From an uncultured Erysipelotrichaceae bacterium (GTDB taxonomy: Bacteria > Bacillota_I > Bacilli_A > RF39 > UBA660): a DNA stretch of 25,519 nucleotides. Shown here piece after piece: positions 7,295-16,002 of this stretch; the stretch's first letter is position 1, and the number at the start of each line of letters is the position of its first letter. The stretch covers positions 1 through 25,519 of the forward strand of contig CATOOY010000010.1 in assembly GCA_951801995.1 (NCBI GenBank), in the 5' to 3' direction. The translations under genes and the position numbers were made by a program. The notes under the pieces are model-generated. The model was not told the DNA's origin. It made no database searches and saw only the letters and a list, made by a program, of their open reading frames with translations.

Positions 7295-9577
7295 ATGTCT
7301 TATATTGCATTACTTTTATTATTTTGTATATACTATATATTTATTTTATTTTACATGCATAGAAAGGTGTCTTTTCTAGCTATTTTAATAGATGGAATTT
7401 GTTTTTTTCTTTTTCATGAAGTTTTATTTTTTTTGATGATAGGAAAGTTTTTTTATCCTTTCTCTTTTTCCCATTTTCTTTTTCTTTTTATTCATACTTT
7501 TCTTTACTATTTTGTAAAAGAAATATGGTTTTATAGAAAAAAAATTTATAAAAAAATGTCAGGTTTTACTCTTCTTGTTTTTGTTTTTTGTTTTTGTATT
7601 TCTTATATTGGTGAATTTACTTTTTGTAATTATAAACATTATGCTACTTTGATGAATAAAGAACGAGAGGTTCCGTTTGTTTATCATGGTTTGAAAAAAC
7701 AAGGGAGAAATGAATATCTTATTACCCAAAATAAAGGGGTATACATAGAATGTAAAGATGTAGATACTCCTCTTTCTTCTGCTTATCTTGCTTTTGCTCC
7801 TAAATATTCTAAAATTCCTATTACAGTTACTACTTATGTAAAAGATGAAGCAAATGCTCTTTATTATTCTTTAGGTGAAAAGGAAACGCTTTTTTCTATT
7901 TCTTCTAGTCAGTATTTTATGTATCATATAGCTGGGAGGGCTAAAGATATTAAATTTGTTTTAAATGATAATCTTAAAGGTACTGTTGTTATTTTAAAAC
8001 CAATTGTTTTAAATCCCAAAATTCCTTTTTCTATCCATTTCTATCGTGTTGTTTTGTTATCTGTTGTTCTTTTCCTTTTATATTTGATAAGACCTAGTTC
8101 TTCTTTTTATCATTATAAGGCATTGGCGTGTTTTCGATTTAAGAAAATCATTTTAACTTTTATTTTTTCTTTGGCCTTTTTCTTTACTATTTTCTTTACC
8201 AATATAAATACTGGTTTTCAATATATAGATAACGATACAAAAACGCAATATTATGCGCTTACAGAGGCTATTTTAGATGGAAAATTTTATTTGCCTATTT
8301 CGCCTAGTCAAAAGTTAAAATCACTTAAAAATCCTTATGATACTAATTACCGTTCTCAATATTTAAAAAGGTATGAGGATTATTATTGGGATACAGCTTA
8401 TTATAAAGGAAAATATTATGTTTATTTTGGTATTACTCCTGTTTTGGTTTTATTTCTTCCTTATTATGTTCTTTTTCAAACCCATTTATCTATTTCAACT
8501 TCTATTTTAATTTTTTGTTTTTTATCTATTCTTGGTATTTTTTACTTTTTGTATCAATTGATTCGAAGGTGGTTTTCTAAAACTAGTTTTCTTACTTATT
8601 TGCTTCTTTCATTTCTTTTTGTAAGCAGTTGTGGTTTGTTTTATATTGTAAAAAGACCTACTTTTTATCATATACCAATTTCTTGTGGCTTTATGTTTAT
8701 GATATGGGGATTAGGTCTTTGGATTTCTTCTACTGTATCTTTTAAAAATCGTAAGCTTAAACTTTTTCTAGGATCACTTTTTATGGCTTTGGTAGCAGGA
8801 TCTAGACCACCGTTCCTTGTTTCTTATGCTTTTGCTCCTTTGATTTTTTACCAAGATATTTTTAAGAAAAGAGTTTTATTTTCTAAAAAGAGTATGAAGG
8901 AAACTATCTGTTTTTTACTTCCCATTGTGGTATTTGCTGTTTTTATGATGTATTATAATTATGTTAGATTTTCTTCTATTTTTGATTTTGGGGCGAATTA
9001 CAATTTAACCACGAATGATATGACTAAAAGAGGATTTATTTTTTCTAGAATTCCAAGTGGTATTTTTGCCTACCTTTTTCAGCCCACCACTATTTATCCT
9101 ATTTTTCCTTATATTTTTATGAACTATCTTCATACAAATTATTTAGGAAAAGTGATTGCTGAACCTTTTTTTGGAGGCTTTATTTATAACCATGTTATTT
9201 TTCTGATTCCATTCTTTTTACATAAATTTAAGTCTTATTTTCAGGAAAAGGAAACATATTATATGGCTATTACTTCTCTTTTACTTACTTTTATTGTTAT
9301 TATTTTTGATATACAATGTGCTGGATTATTACCACGTTATATTAGCGATTTTGGATATTTGTTTAATACTGCTTTATGTTTACTTGTTTTAGCCATAGAT
9401 CATAAGCGTTTTGATAAAAAAAGGAAGGCTTTTTTTAGAAAGATATTTTTAATTTTAATTATGTGTTCCTTTTTATATGAATTTTTATTTTTATTTACTG
9501 ATATTTCTGTTTCTTTACAAAAATGGAATCCAGAAGTTTTTTATAAAGTCTCTTATTTTATCCAATTTTGGGTTTAA
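7295..9577 (+). CDS. large polytopic membrane protein, GT-C glycosyltransferase-like
   Basis: About 760 residues. Three hydrophobic helices open the protein. An extracytosolic domain of about 140 residues follows (from about residue 115), and then about ten further helices. Between them lies a conserved-looking block: an acidic loop (IDNDTKTQYYALTEAILDGKFYL), NPYD, and WDTAYYKGKYYVYFGITPVL. I recall this block from uncharacterised Bacillota membrane proteins annotated as glycosyltransferase 39-like; the Asp-rich first loop would fit lipid-phosphate-sugar GT-C enzymes. GSRPP occurs in a later loop. Substrate and reaction are unknown. ATG 7295 is chosen because GGTGAG precedes it by three bases, whereas ATG 7280 has no SD. 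It ends within a terminator hairpin. The protein is Phe/Tyr-rich, as expected from T-rich codons. Confidence 0.75.
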   Translation: MSYIALLLLFCIYYIFILFYMHRKVSFLAILIDGICFFLFHEVLFFLMIGKFFYPFSFSHFLFLFIHTFLYYFVKEIWFYRKKIYKKMSGFTLLVFVFCFCISYIGEFTFCNYKHYATLMNKEREVPFVYHGLKKQGRNEYLITQNKGVYIECKDVDTPLSSAYLAFAPKYSKIPITVTTYVKDEANALYYSLGEKETLFSISSSQYFMYHIAGRAKDIKFVLNDNLKGTVVILKPIVLNPKIPFSIHFYRVVLLSVVLFLLYLIRPSSSFYHYKALACFRFKKIILTFIFSLAFFFTIFFTNINTGFQYIDNDTKTQYYALTEAILDGKFYLPISPSQKLKSLKNPYDTNYRSQYLKRYEDYYWDTAYYKGKYYVYFGITPVLVLFLPYYVLFQTHLSISTSILIFCFLSILGIFYFLYQLIRRWFSKTSFLTYLLLSFLFVSSCGLFYIVKRPTFYHIPISCGFMFMIWGLGLWISSTVSFKNRKLKLFLGSLFMALVAGSRPPFLVSYAFAPLIFYQDIFKKRVLFSKKSMKETICFLLPIVVFAVFMMYYNYVRFSSIFDFGANYNLTTNDMTKRGFIFSRIPSGIFAYLFQPTTIYPIFPYIFMNYLHTNYLGKVIAEPFFGGFIYNHVIFLIPFFLHKFKSYFQEKETYYMAITSLLLTFIVIIFDIQCAGLLPRYISDFGYLFNTALCLLVLAIDHKRFDKKRKAFFRKIFLILIMCSFLYEFLFLFTDISVSLQKWNPEVFYKVSYFIQFWV

Positions 9578-9593
9578 TTGGATTCTTTTTTTT
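9560..9593 (+). terminator. intrinsic terminator overlapping the stop codon
   Basis: ATCCAATT (9560-9567) pairs perfectly with AATTGGAT (9576-9583) over an 8-base loop, and eight T residues follow at 9586-9593. The stop codon TAA of the membrane-protein gene spans the loop/stem edge. The hairpin overlaps the -35 region of the next promoter. Confidence 0.85.
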
Positions 9594-9601
9594 GCTACAA
9601 T
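9573..9601 (+). promoter_or_regulatory. promoter of the HExxH-protein gene, leaderless geometry
   Basis: TTTAAT (9573-9578), a 17-base spacer and TACAAT (9596-9601) with an extended TG (9593-9594). Initiation seven bases past the -10 falls at 9608, the A of the ATG itself. No SD exists upstream of that ATG, so a leaderless mRNA is the simplest reading. Confidence 0.55.
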
Positions 9602-9607
9602 AATATT

Positions 9608-10726
9608 ATGTGGAATTTAAAAGATATAAAGCAAAAAAAGGATTATGTTAGAGAAATGATTCAATGTTGTTCCAATGAAAAAGAAAGAAAGGAGTTTTTT
9701 CTTACTTTACGTAATTATATGTTTATGTTAGAAGAGAGTGGAACTTTTCAGTATACAGGTGTTTTTAATTTTTTAGATAAAATTACAAGTGATCATTTTT
9801 CTTTTTATTATTATATGTGGATGCTGAAAGGACAAGATATTGATTTTTCTTTATTTTCTTCTTGTTTAATAGATGAAAATTATCTTTCTTTCCTTTTGCA
9901 AGTAGCTTATAATGTTTCTCATACTGGTTCTTTAGATAGGTGTTTATATGATCCTATTTTTCGTGTAGAGGATTATGATTATGATTTTATTGAAACTATT
10001 TCTATGATTTTTTATTCCTCTTTACAGGATAAGGAAATATGGAAATATGCTAAAAAGGTTATAGAATCAGAGGATTCTTTTCAAGTGTCTAAGATAATGC
10101 GATGTGGTTTAGAAAATAGTCTTGGAACAACTTTTCATGATTTTGTGTTTCATAAATCTTATTCTTTAGTACATAAACAAAATAATATTTTAGATTTACA
10201 AATTTATATGCATGAGGTTTTACATCAGATAGATTTTTATATGCAACCTAAGAGTTATTTCTTTTCATATTTTGGTTTTCATGAAATTCCTACGTATGCA
10301 TTAGAATATAAATTTTTGTTTTTTTTATATGAATTTGGTTTTTCCAAGGAAGAGGTTCAAAAACTAGAATTACAAAAAGATCTTTATTTACAAAGACTAG
10401 CTATCTTAACTATTCAAAAAATAAAAACATCTCTTTCTAAAAATCATATTTCTATGTTTTCTTCTATACATGATGTATATAAGATATTAGATATTTCAAT
10501 ACTTCGTTCTTTATTGGAAATAGAGGCAGGTGTGATTGCTTCTATGCTTGGACGAGAACTTGTTTATACACCTAATATAGGACTTCAGAAACTTAAAAAA
10601 TTTATGGATTTATTACTTCCTAAGGATAAAAGACCTGATTTTTCTTTTGTTGGTTTTGATGAGGAAACTATTTTAAAAAGTAGTCGTGAAGTTGGTAGTT
10701 TTTCAAAGTATTATATAAAAAAATAA
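9608..10726 (+). CDS. M3-like zinc metallopeptidase homologue (HEVLH), uncharacterised
   Basis: A 372-residue protein, helical throughout and with no signal peptide. HEVLH (His202, Glu203, His206) is a consensus HExxH zinc site. Twenty residues later comes HEIPTYALEY, which aligns in pattern with the third-ligand helix of oligoendopeptidase F (ExHSMxMEF), so Glu226 or Glu233 could complete a gluzincin site. It is much shorter than PepF (about 600 residues) and keeps mainly the region around the active site, so it may be a reduced M3 enzyme or an inactive relative. The frame opens upstream at TTG 9578, but that lies inside a terminator stem; ATG 9608 fits the promoter, though it has no SD. It follows the membrane-protein gene after a terminator, so the pair may be regulated separately. 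Confidence 0.6.
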   Translation: MWNLKDIKQKKDYVREMIQCCSNEKERKEFFLTLRNYMFMLEESGTFQYTGVFNFLDKITSDHFSFYYYMWMLKGQDIDFSLFSSCLIDENYLSFLLQVAYNVSHTGSLDRCLYDPIFRVEDYDYDFIETISMIFYSSLQDKEIWKYAKKVIESEDSFQVSKIMRCGLENSLGTTFHDFVFHKSYSLVHKQNNILDLQIYMHEVLHQIDFYMQPKSYFFSYFGFHEIPTYALEYKFLFFLYEFGFSKEEVQKLELQKDLYLQRLAILTIQKIKTSLSKNHISMFSSIHDVYKILDISILRSLLEIEAGVIASMLGRELVYTPNIGLQKLKKFMDLLLPKDKRPDFSFVGFDEETILKSSREVGSFSKYYIKK

Positions 10727-10746
10727 AAAGAGAATTTTCTCTTTTT
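10725..10746. terminator. bidirectional terminator
   Basis: AAAAAGAGAA (10725-10734) pairs with TTCTCTTTTT (10737-10746), in practice with an AATT-type loop. It serves the convergent HExxH gene (plus) and the ABC exporter operon (minus). Confidence 0.8.
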
Positions 10747-12569
10747 TATTCTCTTTCAAATTGTGCATTATATAGATTGGCATAGAATCCTTTTTTAGCA
10801 AGTAATTCTTTATGATTTCCTTGTTCTACTATGTCACCATCATTCATAACTAAAATTAAATCTGCATTTTTTATAGTAGATAGTCGGTGAGCGATAATAA
10901 AGCTTGTTCTTCCTTTCATAAGATTATCCATTGCTTTTTGGATGAGTATTTCTGTTCTTGTATCTACTGAAGAAGTGGCTTCATCTAATATTAATATTTT
11001 TGGATCATTTAGGATTACACGTGCGATGGTTAAAAGTTGTTTTTGTCCTTGTGAAATATTATCTGATTCTTCATTTAATACCATATCATATCCTTCAGGG
11101 AGGGTACGAATAAAGTGATCTACATGTGCACTAATGGCTGCATCTTCTACACTTTCATTGGATGCTTCTAATTTACCATAACGAATATTTTCTCTGATGG
11201 TATTATGATATAGCCATGTATCTTGTAATACCATACCAAATTCTTCACGTAATTCATTTCGATCAAAGTCTTTGATATTATATCCATCTATTTCAATACT
11301 ACCACTATTTACATCATAGAAACGCATCAGCAATTTTACAAGTGTTGTTTTCCCTGCTCCTGTAGGCCCTACAATGGCTATTTTTTGTCCTTTTTTTATT
11401 TTGGCATTAAAATTATGAATAATTGTTTTATTTTGATTGTATCCAAAGGAAACGTTTTTGAAAACTATATTTCCTTTTATTTTTTCTTTGGAGATAGGAT
11501 TTTCTATTGTTTTTGTTTCTTCTTCTTCATTTAAAAATTCGAATACTCTTTCAGATGCTGCTGCTAAGGATTGTAACATATTCATTACTTGTGCAGCTTG
11601 GGCGATAGGATTCATAAATGATCGCACATATTGTGTGAAAGAGAGAATATCCCCTACTTCTATTTTGTTTTTAATAACAAGCCATCCTCCTAATATGGAC
11701 ACCATTACGTAACCAAGGTTCCCAATAAAGTTCATAATAGGGTGCATCATTCCTGATAAAAATTGACTTTTCCATGCTGCGTTATATAATTTATCATTTG
11801 TCTCTTTAAAGTTATTTAATGCTTCTTCTTTTCCATTAAATACAGTTACTATATCATGTCCTCCATATATTTCTTCTACTTGACCGTTGATATGGCCTAG
11901 ATATTCTTGTTGATTTTTAAAGTGCTTTTGGCTTTTTCCTACTACTATAGCAATTAAAATAACTGAAAGTGGAACAATAATAAGTGTTGTAAAGGTCATA
12001 AGAGGACTTATAGTAAACATCATTATAATAACACCTATTATCATAGTAATGGAAGAAATAATTTGTGTTAAGCTTTGGTCTAAAGATTGACTTATGGTGT
12101 CTACATCATTTGTTACTCTAGAAAGGATTTCTCCTGTTGTTCTAGATTCAAAATATTTCATAGGTAATTTATGTATTTTTTCTGATATTTCTTTTCTAAA
12201 CTTATAGGTTATGTTCTGCCCTACTCCTGTTACAATAAAGGCTTGTAAGTAAGAAAAGAACATACTAATGAAGTAAAGACCAAGTAAGGTAAGTAAAATA
12301 CCAGCTATTTTGGTAAAGTTAATGCCAACACTGGTTCCCATTACTTTTCCAATTAAGCCATTAAATATTTCAGTAGTTGCATTTCCTAATATTTTGGGTC
12401 CAACAATGGAGAAAATAGCACTTCCTACTGAAAATAGGATGACGAAAAGGATTTGTATTTTATAAATACTTACATAGGCAAATAGATTTTTCATGGTTCC
12501 TTTGAAATTTTTTGCTTTTTCTTGTGTTTGAGGAGATTTTAATTGTTTATTTTTGTTTTTACTAGGCAT
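10746..12569 (-). CDS. ABC exporter half-transporter, canonical ATPase subunit
   Basis: A 607-residue type IV (ABCB-like) exporter subunit: six membrane helices in about residues 37-330 and an ATPase domain from about 366. Walker A is GPTGAGKTT (401-409), the Q-loop Gln is 449, Walker B is ILILDE with the catalytic Glu530 present, and the switch His is 561. The signature is ISQGQ rather than LSGGQ. Complementary changes in the partner encoded upstream make a heterodimer with one canonical and one degenerate site very likely, as in TM287/288, LmrCD and BmrCD. Its ATG overlaps the partner's stop by eight bases, with AAAGGAGG nine bases upstream. Likely substrates are drugs, lipids or peptides; the sequence does not say which. 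It ends at the 10725-10746 terminator. Confidence 0.92.
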   Translation of the reverse strand: MPSKNKNKQLKSPQTQEKAKNFKGTMKNLFAYVSIYKIQILFVILFSVGSAIFSIVGPKILGNATTEIFNGLIGKVMGTSVGINFTKIAGILLTLLGLYFISMFFSYLQAFIVTGVGQNITYKFRKEISEKIHKLPMKYFESRTTGEILSRVTNDVDTISQSLDQSLTQIISSITMIIGVIIMMFTISPLMTFTTLIIVPLSVILIAIVVGKSQKHFKNQQEYLGHINGQVEEIYGGHDIVTVFNGKEEALNNFKETNDKLYNAAWKSQFLSGMMHPIMNFIGNLGYVMVSILGGWLVIKNKIEVGDILSFTQYVRSFMNPIAQAAQVMNMLQSLAAASERVFEFLNEEEETKTIENPISKEKIKGNIVFKNVSFGYNQNKTIIHNFNAKIKKGQKIAIVGPTGAGKTTLVKLLMRFYDVNSGSIEIDGYNIKDFDRNELREEFGMVLQDTWLYHNTIRENIRYGKLEASNESVEDAAISAHVDHFIRTLPEGYDMVLNEESDNISQGQKQLLTIARVILNDPKILILDEATSSVDTRTEILIQKAMDNLMKGRTSFIIAHRLSTIKNADLILVMNDGDIVEQGNHKELLAKKGFYANLYNAQFERE

Positions 12570-14802
12570 TTTCGAGTTCCTCCTTTGATAATTGTGATGA
12601 TGCTATTTCTTTATAAACTTCACAATTTTGTAGTAGTTCTTTATGTGTTCCTTTCCCTACTATTTTTCCTTCATTTAATACAATAATTTGTTCTGCATTC
12701 ATAATGGTACTAATTCTTTGGGCTACTATTAAAACTGTAGCATTTTTTGTTTCTTTTTTTAAAGCTTTTCTTAAGGCTGCATCTGTTTTGAAGTCAAGTG
12801 CAGAGAAACTATCGTCAAAAATATATATTTCTGGATTACATGCGATGGCACGAGCAATAGATAATCTTTGTTTTTGTCCTCCAGATACATTGGTTCCTCC
12901 TTGAGAAATTGGACTTTCGTATTTTTCTTTTTTACTTTCAATAAAATCTTTTGCTTGTGCAATGGTTGCTGCTTTTTGTAAGTCTTTTTCGCTTGCATCT
13001 TTTTTTCCATAACGTAAGTTAGATGAGATAGTTCCAGAAAAGAGTATTCCTTTTTGTGGAGCAAATCCTATTTTTTTATGGAGTACCGTTGTTTCTACGT
13101 CTTTTATGTTAATTCCATCTATTAATATTTCTCCTTTTGTTACATCGAAAAGTCTTGGTATTAAATTGATAAGAGTAGATTTCCCAGAACCAGTGCTTCC
13201 GATAAATGCTGTTGTTTCTCCTGGATTTGCTGTAAAAGTGATATCTGTTAATACATCTTCATCTGAATCAGGATATTTAAAAGATACATTTTTGAATTCA
13301 ACAAGTCCTGTTATTCTTTTACTAAAAGTTTTAGGATTTTTTGGTTCTGTGATTACTGATTTGGTACGAAGGATTTCTGCTACACGTCCTATAGAAACAC
13401 TAGCTCTTGGCATCATAATAGAGAACATAGAAACCATTAAGAAAGACATTACAATTTGCATTGTATATTGGATAAAGGCAAGCATATCTCCTACTTGCAT
13501 TACGCCTTGATCGATACTATGTGCACCTTTCCATACAATTAAAATACAAATAGCATTCATGACAAACATTAAAGTTGGCATTAAGGTAGACATAACTCGA
13601 TCTACAAATAGGGTTGTTTTCTTTAAATCCTTATTTGCTTTTTCAAATCTTTTTTCTTCATGTTTTTGATTACTGAAGGCACGAATGACAGGTATTCCAT
13701 TTAATATTTCTCTTGTTACTAGGTTTAGTTTATCTATTAGTTTTTGTACTAGTTTAAATTTAGGCATTACGATTATAAATAAAAATAGCATCATAGATAG
13801 AATAATGGATACAGCAAGTGCGATAATCCAAGCCATAGAGGTGTTGGTATGTAATACTTTAAATACCCCACCAATACCTATAATGGGTGCATATATGGTA
13901 ATGCGAAGGGTAAATACAATTAGCATTTGTATTTGCTGTATATCGTTGGTTGTTCTTGTGATAAGTGATGCAACACCAAAGTTTTTAAACTCAGTAGTAG
14001 AAAAAGATAATACTTTTTCATAAACAGTGTTTCGTAAATCTTTTGCAAGTCTAGCTGCTGTTTTTGCCCCTAAGAATCCTACTCCTATTACAGATATCAT
14101 ACTCATAAGTGCGATTCCTAACATTTTTAATCCTGCAATAAAAATATAATTTGTTTGCATTTTACTTGTGTTGATACCACATTTGATATATTCTTCTTTT
14201 ACAGCAGCGATTGCACTTTGACTAATAATAGAATCTGGCATTTTTATAAAGGATTCATTTATTTGTTTTTTCATTTTATTTCTTTCTTCTTCTGGTAGTG
14301 TTTTTAATACTTGCATGATAGACATATCTTGCATTATACTTGGCATGTTTTCTTTGATTTTCTTTTGCATTTTGATAGCTTCTTTTCCATTGGAAGTGAA
14401 GAAATAGTGTATTAATAATTTTTTTTCTAATATTTTACTTATATTCTCTTTTTGTATTCCATTTTTCAATATATATATATTTTCTTTTTCTAATATTTCA
14501 TATTTTTTTTGATACTTTTGATATTCTTTTTTAGATAGTTTCTTTTTTTCTATTAGCTTGTAAGCATCTTTTATTTCTTTTTGCTCTTTTGTATCTAATA
14601 AGAGTAATAAGTCTTCCATAGTGGATTTACTCATTACTTCTGGGGCAGTGGAATCAATCCCTCCTTGTTGTACTCCTATATTAATAATTCTAGATGTATA
14701 ATCAGGAAGCGATAGGTCGCATATTGCTTGTACAGCTAATAGTGTGATGATAAGAAGTATGGCTTTCCATGATTTCCTTAAATGTTTTATAATTTCTTTC
14801 AT
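12562..14802 (-). CDS. ABC exporter half-transporter, degenerate ATPase subunit with large external insert
   Basis: A 746-residue partner of the downstream exporter. Between TM1 (about 12-30) and TM2 (about 219-245) lies a helical, Lys/Glu-rich insert of nearly 190 residues, which should face outside; this accounts for its extra length over the usual 580-600. The ATPase domain has Walker A GSTGSGKST (535-543) and a good VSGGQ signature (639-643). The Walker B catalytic Glu is Asp664 (IFDDSFSALD) and the switch His is Gln695 (IVAQRIS), so its own ATP site is degenerate. Met at 14802 is chosen over 14829 because AAGGAGG lies six bases upstream. Only one base separates it from the TetR stop. The set is probably repressed by that TetR protein. 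Confidence 0.9.
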   Translation of the reverse strand: MKEIIKHLRKSWKAILLIITLLAVQAICDLSLPDYTSRIINIGVQQGGIDSTAPEVMSKSTMEDLLLLLDTKEQKEIKDAYKLIEKKKLSKKEYQKYQKKYEILEKENIYILKNGIQKENISKILEKKLLIHYFFTSNGKEAIKMQKKIKENMPSIMQDMSIMQVLKTLPEEERNKMKKQINESFIKMPDSIISQSAIAAVKEEYIKCGINTSKMQTNYIFIAGLKMLGIALMSMISVIGVGFLGAKTAARLAKDLRNTVYEKVLSFSTTEFKNFGVASLITRTTNDIQQIQMLIVFTLRITIYAPIIGIGGVFKVLHTNTSMAWIIALAVSIILSMMLFLFIIVMPKFKLVQKLIDKLNLVTREILNGIPVIRAFSNQKHEEKRFEKANKDLKKTTLFVDRVMSTLMPTLMFVMNAICILIVWKGAHSIDQGVMQVGDMLAFIQYTMQIVMSFLMVSMFSIMMPRASVSIGRVAEILRTKSVITEPKNPKTFSKRITGLVEFKNVSFKYPDSDEDVLTDITFTANPGETTAFIGSTGSGKSTLINLIPRLFDVTKGEILIDGINIKDVETTVLHKKIGFAPQKGILFSGTISSNLRYGKKDASEKDLQKAATIAQAKDFIESKKEKYESPISQGGTNVSGGQKQRLSIARAIACNPEIYIFDDSFSALDFKTDAALRKALKKETKNATVLIVAQRISTIMNAEQIIVLNEGKIVGKGTHKELLQNCEVYKEIASSQLSKEELENA

Positions 14803-14803
14803 T

Positions 14804-15421
14804 TTAGTCCTCCTTTTTATAAATACCATATTTTAGAAAAGAGATATGGTTTTTAAATTTTTCTTTCTCTTTTTGTTTGTTTTCAGGATTTAGAAAAGTA
14901 TGTGCGATAGATATACTCATTATGAAAAATGCAAAATAGAAAGCTTCCAATAATCTTTCTTCTCCTATATTTTGATAATTACTTGTTTTAACATAGTTAG
15001 AAAAAATGTTTTTTTTATTTTCAAGAAATGGCTTTTCTTTGAAAAAGGTATTATGATCTATTGTAAAGTGAAAATTAATAAACATGTTTTTAAAAAAGGA
15101 TGCATGATTTTTAAAATAGACACCTTCTATAATTTTATCATACATATTTTCAAATGCTTTTAGAAAGTCCCCTTCTGTTTTTATTATTTCTTCTTCTATT
15201 TTTTTATTGATTTCTTCTTGATGTAGTTTTAAAAGATATTTATATAAGTCATTTTTATCCTTAAAATACATGTAAAAACTTCCTCTTGCAATACTTGCAT
15301 TTTTAATGATTTGATTAATAGATACTTCTTCTAATATATGTATAGAAAATTCATGGGTTGCTGCATTTATCAGTTTTTTCTTTTTTTCTTCACTTAGGTT
15401 AAAAAAAGTAGCACTTGGCAC
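14804..15421 (-). CDS. TetR/AcrR-family transcriptional repressor of the ABC exporter operon
   Basis: A 205-residue TetR-family regulator. The N-terminal three-helix DNA-binding domain runs to about residue 50: EEKKKKLINAATHEFS, then SINQIIKNASIARGSFYMYF, the typical helix-turn-helix ending in the aromatic YxYF, then KDKNDLYKYLL. The remaining helical domain would bind an unknown ligand. Translation starts at GTG 15421, six bases after AAGGA; MPSATFFNL is a common TetR opening. It is the first gene of an operon with two half-ABC exporters, so it likely senses a compound the pump removes. Its promoter carries a perfect palindrome between -35 and -10, a strong sign of autorepression. Confidence 0.88.
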   Translation of the reverse strand: MPSATFFNLSEEKKKKLINAATHEFSIHILEEVSINQIIKNASIARGSFYMYFKDKNDLYKYLLKLHQEEINKKIEEEIIKTEGDFLKAFENMYDKIIEGVYFKNHASFFKNMFINFHFTIDHNTFFKEKPFLENKKNIFSNYVKTSNYQNIGEERLLEAFYFAFFIMSISIAHTFLNPENKQKEKEKFKNHISFLKYGIYKKED

Positions 15422-15450
15422 AGTTATTCCTTCTTTCTAAAACCTATATC

Positions 15451-15479
15451 ATTATATATGACAACATGTCATTTGTAAA
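15451..15479 (-). promoter_or_regulatory. promoter of the TetR-ABC operon
   Basis: On the minus strand, TTTACA (15474-15479), a 17-base spacer and TATAAT (15451-15456), a near-consensus sigma-A promoter. The start would be near 15444, giving a leader of about 23 bases with the SD AGAAGGA. Confidence 0.85.
15458..15472. promoter_or_regulatory. TetR-family operator candidate (perfect 15-bp palindrome)
   Basis: ATGACA-ACA-TGTCAT, two perfect 6-base arms around three bases. It lies wholly inside the 17-bp spacer of the promoter of the adjacent tetR gene, where a bound dimer would block RNA polymerase. Confidence 0.75.
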
Positions 15480-15552
15480 TACTATTTTTCCATTTTTTCA
15501 CAATTTAACATAGTTAAATGGGTGATAAAATATTTTTCGTTTTCTCTTTTTC

Positions 15553-15580
15553 TTTACAGAAAAAAGCTTTGTGCTATAAT
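15553..15580 (+). promoter_or_regulatory. promoter of the small membrane protein gene
   Basis: TTTACA (15553-15558), a 16-base spacer and TATAAT (15575-15580) with an extended TG (15572-15573). Initiation near 15587 leaves a short leader carrying AAGGGGG before the ATG at 15601. Confidence 0.8.
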
Positions 15581-15600
15581 AGATATAAGGGGGAAATATC

Positions 15601-15981
15601 ATGGAGAATGAAATTATGAAACTTATTATACAGGAGGAGAAAAGTAAAGAGGAGATTATTTATAATCATATTCTTTCTACTTTATCAAAAGAGGAACAAA
15701 TTCAATATTTGAAAAACAAAGTATTTATTTTAGAGAAAGAACTTAAGACAAGAATGTGTTATACACTTCTATTTCTTTTTTCTTTTTTATTACTTTGTCT
15801 TGGAATTCTTTTTTTAACACTTGATTTGTATGTGCTTGGTATTATTAGTATTGTAGCTGTTTTTCTATTTGTTATTTTGAAATTTATGTTTACTATTCGT
15901 TCTTATAGTAAAAGTATGCAGGATTCTGCATTTGGGAAAATAGAAGATTTGAAAAAATCATTAGAGCAAAAATTAAAATAA
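15601..15981 (+). CDS. small two-helix membrane protein, hypothetical
   Basis: A 126-residue protein that I cannot assign to a family. A charged helical N-terminus (residues 1-50, rich in Glu, Lys and Gln, with coiled-coil character around LSKEEQIQYLKNKVFILEKEL) precedes two adjacent hydrophobic helices at about 54-74 and 78-97. A basic, amphipathic tail (RSYSKSMQDSAFGKIEDLKKSLEQKLK) follows. Both ends are probably cytosolic. It has its own promoter and a good SD (AAGGGGG, seven bases before the ATG), is monocistronic, and ends at a terminator shared with the convergent XRE gene, so it is a real gene. Divergence from the TetR operon offers no functional clue. Confidence 0.75.
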   Translation: MENEIMKLIIQEEKSKEEIIYNHILSTLSKEEQIQYLKNKVFILEKELKTRMCYTLLFLFSFLLLCLGILFLTLDLYVLGIISIVAVFLFVILKFMFTIRSYSKSMQDSAFGKIEDLKKSLEQKLK

Positions 15982-16002
15982 AATATTACTTTATTTGTCA
16001 CT

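Noticed and set aside
9578..9607. TTG start for the HExxH protein
   Set aside because: The TTG lies inside the stem of the upstream terminator and upstream of the promoter's predicted start site.
13106..13510. 134-codon plus-strand frame antisense to the ABC exporter
   Set aside because: It is a shadow of the strongly supported minus-strand ATPase domain, with no SD and no recognisable motif.
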